Source: an uncultured Mogibacterium sp.
Lineage (GTDB): Bacteria; Bacillota; Clostridia; Peptostreptococcales; Anaerovoracaceae
NCBI RefSeq assembly: GCF_938041965.1
Contig: NZ_CALISE010000003.1
Coordinates: 73,627 to 137,626, forward strand
Reading direction: 5' to 3'
DNA: 64,000 nucleotides
Made by a program: the position numbers and the translations under genes. Below the pieces are notes generated by a model. That model was not told the DNA's origin. It did no database searches and worked only from the letters and a program-made list of their open reading frames with translations. Shown piece by piece: positions 60,700 to 64,000 of this stretch (positions are counted from its first letter, which is position 1; each line of letters opens with the position of its first letter).

Positions 60700-62973
60700 C
60701 TATTTTATTATGCCGTCGTTCTCGCGTTTAGCACGCTCAATCCTCTTGCGCTGCTTCTCGTTTTGCTCTATGCGTTTTGCGTACTTTGACATATTCTGCT
60801 TACGCATCGACTCATAAAGAAGTGGGCTGCATAAGAATATTGATGAATACGTTCCTACCGATACACCGATAATTAACGGTATCAAGAACTGTCTAATTTC
60901 AGATGAAACTAGGAAGAACAGTGGGATCATAACAACAATAGTTGTAAGCGATGTCATGATTGACCTCGATAGTGTCTGATTGATACTGTCATTTATGAGT
61001 TCTACAACTTCTTTGCGCTTGTAGAACTTTGTATTCTCACGTATTCTATCAAACACTACGATAGTGTCATTGATTGAATAACCTACAACGGTCAATATAC
61101 CAGCGATAAACGGATTGTTGATTGTAAATCCAAATATCGCGTAAATAGCAAGTGTTACTAATACGTCATGACCAAGTCCGCTGACAGCAGCAAGCCCATA
61201 GTTCCAGTTTTTGAATCTAAACCTAATGTATATAAGCACACAGAACGTTGCTATGAGTACGGACTTAACGGCATTATGTCTCAGCTCTTTTCCTACTGTT
61301 GGTCCAAACTCTTCAGATGAAAGAACAGCGCCCTTCTTCAAGCTGTATTTTGAATCAATGGTATTAATTACCTCTTGTCGCTGATCAGCTTTTAGCGCCT
61401 TTATCGTCCTAATTACAATTTGGTTGTTCTTGTCGCCAGCATATACAATCTGAGGATCTAGTTTGTGCTTAGCAATTGTTTTCTTAACTTCTTCGATATT
61501 GACCTTCTTGCCCATATCAAGCTGAATAGTTGTTCCGCCAGTAAAATCGATTCCGTAGTTGAAACCCTTGAATCCAGCACAAGCTATTCCGATGATTATT
61601 ATGCTAAGTGAAAGCGCATAGAATTTCTTACGATTTCCGATGAAGTCAAACTGACGTTTTAATTTAAATCTAGGAGTACCGTCTTCGTTTACTCCAAAAT
61701 ATTTGTTCTTTCCAAATGTCTTACTATCAGCAAGAAGCGTCACGTATAGCTGAGTTATTATAACAGCTGTAAAAATACTGCAAATTGTACCGAGCATTAG
61801 AGTAAGGGCGAAGCCCTTAACTGCTGTAGTACCAATTAGATATAATACAATTGAAGCAATCAGTGTTGTGGTCTGAGAATCGACAACAGTTGATAATGCA
61901 GATTTAAACCCTGTATCAACTGCAGCTCTGATCGATTTACCCTTTGATATTTCCTCTCTGATTCTAGTAAATATAATAACGTTTGAGTCAACGGCCATAC
62001 CTATTGAGAGGATTATACCAGCGATACCAGGAAGGGTTAGAACTGCCCCTAGTGCAGCCATTGCTACCAATACTATTAGAACATATAGCGATAGTGCAAG
62101 GTCCGCAATAAATCCTAGTAGTCCATACGCTACAAGCATAATTAAGAAAACAATAGCAAGACCGATGATACCTGCTTTAACAGATTTAACTAGCGCATTC
62201 GCTCCAATTGTCGCAGTCTCAACTGATGAGTTAACTTCTGTAAGAGACGCAGGGAGTGCACCTCCTCTAATGAGAGATGATGTCTGTGAAGCTTCTTCTT
62301 TTGAGAAACCACCCTGTCTAGTAATCTCACAGCTTCTGCTATTTATCACGCTTTTCGCTGTAGGTGCAGAAATAACTTTGTTATCAAGCATAATGATGAT
62401 TGACTGTGCATCAAAGGCACTACCATCGGAATTTTTTAGTGTTGCAGTTACAGCACCCTGAGAAGTTTTTTCAGTTGCTTTTGCAAACTTTTGTGATCCC
62501 GCAGAAGTGAAGTCCATAGTAATCTTGTATCCACCATTATTTGAATCAGTGCTAAATGATGCATCTTTGATATCATTACCATTCATAATCTGAGTGCCAT
62601 CAGCAAGTAAAAATCTGAGCTGAGCCGTCTTACCAATCTGCTTGATGGCTGTATCAGCATCATCAACTCCCGGCATTTCGACACGAACTTTATTATTACC
62701 TTCTACAGAAACTGTTGCCTCTGAAATACCCATTGCGTTAACACGGTTTTCGAGTACTGATTTAGTCTGATCCATAAGTTTACTAAGGTCAGATCCAGTT
62801 GCTTTCGTATCTGCCTGAAGTAATACATACACACCACCGTTAATATCAAGACCGTATTTGAGCTGTTTGTTAATGCTCTTAATGGGACCAGCACCGTTAA
62901 TAGCAATAGCCCATCCAATAATGATAATAACTGTAACTAATACTGCTAAAAACTTTTTTGTTCCAGTTTTCAT
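60700..62973 (-). CDS. secDF: Protein translocase SecDF, fused
   Basis: SecD and SecF in one chain (757 residues from ATG 62973). SecD part: first membrane helix KKFLAVLVTVIIIIGWAIAI, KYGLDINGGVYVLLQADT, periplasmic P1 domain, SLIRGGALPASL and helices ending in AVDSNVIIFTRIREEI. SecF part from about residue 455: second signal-like helix, YGIDFTGGTTIQLDMG, EEFGPTVGKELRHNAV and NDTIVVFDRIRENTK. It uses the proton gradient to finish Sec export. The frame opens further up to 63042, but that codon lies at the transcription start of the promoter described, so the inner ATG is preferred. Confidence 0.95.
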   Translation of the reverse strand: MKTGTKKFLAVLVTVIIIIGWAIAINGAGPIKSINKQLKYGLDINGGVYVLLQADTKATGSDLSKLMDQTKSVLENRVNAMGISEATVSVEGNNKVRVEMPGVDDADTAIKQIGKTAQLRFLLADGTQIMNGNDIKDASFSTDSNNGGYKITMDFTSAGSQKFAKATEKTSQGAVTATLKNSDGSAFDAQSIIIMLDNKVISAPTAKSVINSRSCEITRQGGFSKEEASQTSSLIRGGALPASLTEVNSSVETATIGANALVKSVKAGIIGLAIVFLIMLVAYGLLGFIADLALSLYVLIVLVAMAALGAVLTLPGIAGIILSIGMAVDSNVIIFTRIREEISKGKSIRAAVDTGFKSALSTVVDSQTTTLIASIVLYLIGTTAVKGFALTLMLGTICSIFTAVIITQLYVTLLADSKTFGKNKYFGVNEDGTPRFKLKRQFDFIGNRKKFYALSLSIIIIGIACAGFKGFNYGIDFTGGTTIQLDMGKKVNIEEVKKTIAKHKLDPQIVYAGDKNNQIVIRTIKALKADQRQEVINTIDSKYSLKKGAVLSSEEFGPTVGKELRHNAVKSVLIATFCVLIYIRFRFKNWNYGLAAVSGLGHDVLVTLAIYAIFGFTINNPFIAGILTVVGYSINDTIVVFDRIRENTKFYKRKEVVELINDSINQTLSRSIMTSLTTIVVMIPLFFLVSSEIRQFLIPLIIGVSVGTYSSIFLCSPLLYESMRKQNMSKYAKRIEQNEKQRKRIERAKRENDGIIK

Positions 62974-63045
62974 AATTACGAATTGCCCTTCCTTCGTCAT
63001 GCAATGAGGACATAAGCCCCCAATTATTAAATAATACTTCAAGAT

Positions 63046-63074
63046 ATTTTACATTATATAGGCGATTTCTTCAA
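63046..63074 (-). promoter_or_regulatory. Promoter of secDF
   Basis: On the - strand TTGAAG (63074-63069), 17-base spacer, TAAAAT (63051-63046). Upstream of it AAATAAGG (63117-63124) and CCTTATTT (63135-63142) form an inverted repeat. The position fits transcription of secDF-relA independent of yajC. Confidence 0.6.
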
Positions 63075-63181
63075 GTGATAAATCCGTTGATAAATAGCTA
63101 TTTTGAGCATAATTCAAAATAAGGTTATTTACGACCTTATTTGTCGTTAATTTAGATAGTCTTTTAGTAAAAAAAACAAAT

Positions 63182-63206
63182 AAAAAAGGTGTGCAACATG
63201 CACACC
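63182..63206 (-). terminator. Rho-independent terminator after yajC
   Basis: On the - strand GGTGTGC (63206-63200)-ATGTT-GCACACC (63194-63188), perfect 7-base stem, then TTTTTTA. Eleven bases past the yajC stop. Confidence 0.9.
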
Positions 63207-63217
63207 CTAAACTCTAA

Positions 63218-63634
63218 CTATTCAGCATCCTTTTCAGTGTCTTCCGTGCTATCAGATTTTTTAGCACCAAGCTTCTTTGGAGTAACCTTCTTGGATCTGT
63301 TAACATGTGTCTCTTCTGCAGGTTCAGCTTTTTCTTCAGGCTGTTTATCTTCCTTTTTGTCAGATTCCTGTTTGCCAACAACGCTACCTACAGCAGATTT
63401 AACAATCTCCATTTTAGTCTTGCCTGAACCAGTTTCGATAAGAATTCTATCATCCTTAATTCTTACAATTTTTCCGACAATACCACCAATTGTGACGATA
63501 TTATCACCAGGCTTAAGAGCAGCTCTCATGCTAGTAACTTCTTTGTCACGCTTTCTCTGTGGTCTAATAAGCATAAAGTAGATAAGTGGTATAAATACCA
63601 GTATTAAGACGATATTGTATAAACCTGTCTTCAT
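63218..63634 (-). CDS. yajC: Preprotein translocase subunit YajC with charged C-terminal tail
   Basis: 138 residues: one N-terminal membrane helix (IVLILVFIPLIYFMLIRPQR), the conserved SMRAALKPGDNIVTIGGIVGK core, and a 45-residue Lys/Glu-rich tail (ESDKKEDKQPEEKAEPAEET). Core YajC is about 90-100 residues, so the tail is extra. Accessory to SecDF, encoded directly downstream. GGAGG site before the ATG. Confidence 0.93.
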   Translation of the reverse strand: MKTGLYNIVLILVFIPLIYFMLIRPQRKRDKEVTSMRAALKPGDNIVTIGGIVGKIVRIKDDRILIETGSGKTKMEIVKSAVGSVVGKQESDKKEDKQPEEKAEPAEETHVNRSKKVTPKKLGAKKSDSTEDTEKDAE

Positions 63635-63680
63635 CTCTGAACCTCCATATTTTCGTTATGGTAATAAATAAAAATTAAAC

Positions 63681-63767
63681 TGGTGCCGGCGATGGGGGTC
63701 GAACCCATACGGTATTACTACCACGGGATTTTGAATCCCGCGCGTCTGCCAATTCCACCACGCCGGC
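63681..63767 (-). tRNA. tRNA-Leu (CAA)
   Basis: 87 bases including an encoded CCA. Acceptor stem GCCGGCG/CGCCGGC, anticodon stem CGGGA/TCCCG with loop TTCAAAA (anticodon CAA), long type II variable arm, and TTCGACC T-loop. Typical of Leu tRNA. Confidence 0.97.
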
Positions 63768-63794
63768 AAAATTCTTATTTTTTTGTAAAAAAAA

Positions 63795-63876
63795 TGGTGT
63801 GGCTGACTGGACTCGAACCAGCACGGTCTCCCACATGCCCCTCAAGCATGCGCGTCTGCCATTCCGCCACAGCCAC
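63795..63876 (-). tRNA. tRNA-Leu (GAG)
   Basis: 82 bases including an encoded CCA. Acceptor GTGGCTG/CAGCCAC, anticodon stem CATGC/GCATG with loop TTGAGGG (anticodon GAG), variable arm and TTCGAGT T-loop. 27 bases upstream of the second tRNA-Leu, so one transcript. Confidence 0.96.
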
Positions 63877-63887
63877 ACGACTATTTA

Positions 63888-63916
63888 AATATACAAAATA
63901 ATCGCTTTAATTGCAA
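63888..63916 (-). promoter_or_regulatory. Promoter of the tRNA-Leu pair and probably yajC
   Basis: On the - strand TTGCAA (63916-63911), 17-base spacer, TATATT (63893-63888), 12 bases before the first tRNA base. Bases 63917-64000 hold nothing recognisable. Confidence 0.65.
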
Positions 63917-64000
63917 GTAAAATATAAAAAAACTTTTAAATTAATTGTAGCTTTACAATAGATGTGAGACCTCAAGGGTAGAAAAAAGCGATTGAGTCCG

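Noticed and set aside
62974..63042. Longer SecD N-terminus starting at 63042
   Set aside because: The codon is a TTG located at the expected transcription start and would put a Cys-containing segment before the membrane helix; no ribosome site precedes it.
1..64000. CRISPR array or insertion sequence
   Set aside because: No regularly spaced repeats, transposase-like protein or terminal inverted repeats were seen anywhere in the window.

Overview
The window is AT-rich bacterial DNA from a low-G+C Firmicute of the class Clostridia. Supporting evidence is a single-chain pyruvate:ferredoxin oxidoreductase (anaerobic metabolism), an L21 leader, strong purine-rich ribosome binding sites, and Firmicute gene neighbourhoods (alaS-ireB-ruvX; yqhY-nusB-xseAB-ispA-dxs-tlyA; nadD-yqeK-rsfS; mltG-trmR-trhP). 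The content resembles small-genome anaerobes of the Mogibacterium/Anaerovoracaceae type, but that placement is a guess. No prophage, insertion sequence or CRISPR array was seen.

Layout. Bases 1-24,944 are read entirely on the + strand. They hold the 3' part of ftsK, rimO, pgsA, cinA and recA; then rplU/rpmA/obgE; comEA and an orphan Spo0A-like DNA-binding domain; nifJ; a 55-residue DUF896 gene; alaS-ireB-ruvX; an unusual purine block (PurO-like IMP cyclohydrolase, purB, stand-alone AICAR transformylase domain); a DUF4241 gene; and a LysR regulator followed by a three-gene uncharacterised membrane/EthD-like cluster. Bases 24,945-25,392 form a gene-poor, hairpin-rich zone where transcription converges. 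From 25,393 to the end everything is on the - strand. Read in the direction of transcription (right to left) it runs: two tRNA-Leu genes, yajC, secDF, relA, an MBL hydrolase, hemZ, hisS, aspS, nadD, yqeK, rsfS, leuS, RNase J, ylbF, efp, mltG, trmR, trhP, a CorC-like protein, yqhY, nusB, a TsaD paralogue, xseA, xseB, ispA, dxs, tlyA, mutS, mutL, miaA, a tyrosine recombinase, a methionine gamma-lyase family protein, a VTT-domain protein, ybaK, and finally a separately controlled SOS cell-division inhibitor gene (yneA-like).

Common themes. DNA repair and the SOS response are prominent. A canonical LexA box sits on the recA promoter and two more flank the yneA-like promoter, while mutS, mutL, xseA/xseB, ruvX, recA and cinA are all nearby. 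tRNA and ribosome biology is the second theme (rimO, miaA, trmR/trhP, tlyA, rsfS, obgE, four tRNA synthetases, efp).

Most notable observations: xseA is broken by two single-base insertions and ybaK by a missing AT unit in an (AT)5 tract, and in each case the restored frame gives a full-length family-like C- or N-terminus. L21 carries a lysine/alanine linker and a small HeH/SAP-like tail, while L27 lacks the cleavable N-terminal extension and no prp gene lies between them. A Spo0A C-terminal domain occurs without a receiver domain. An archaeal-type PurO replaces the usual N-terminal half of PurH. The LysR-linked cluster at 22-25 kb has no obvious known function.
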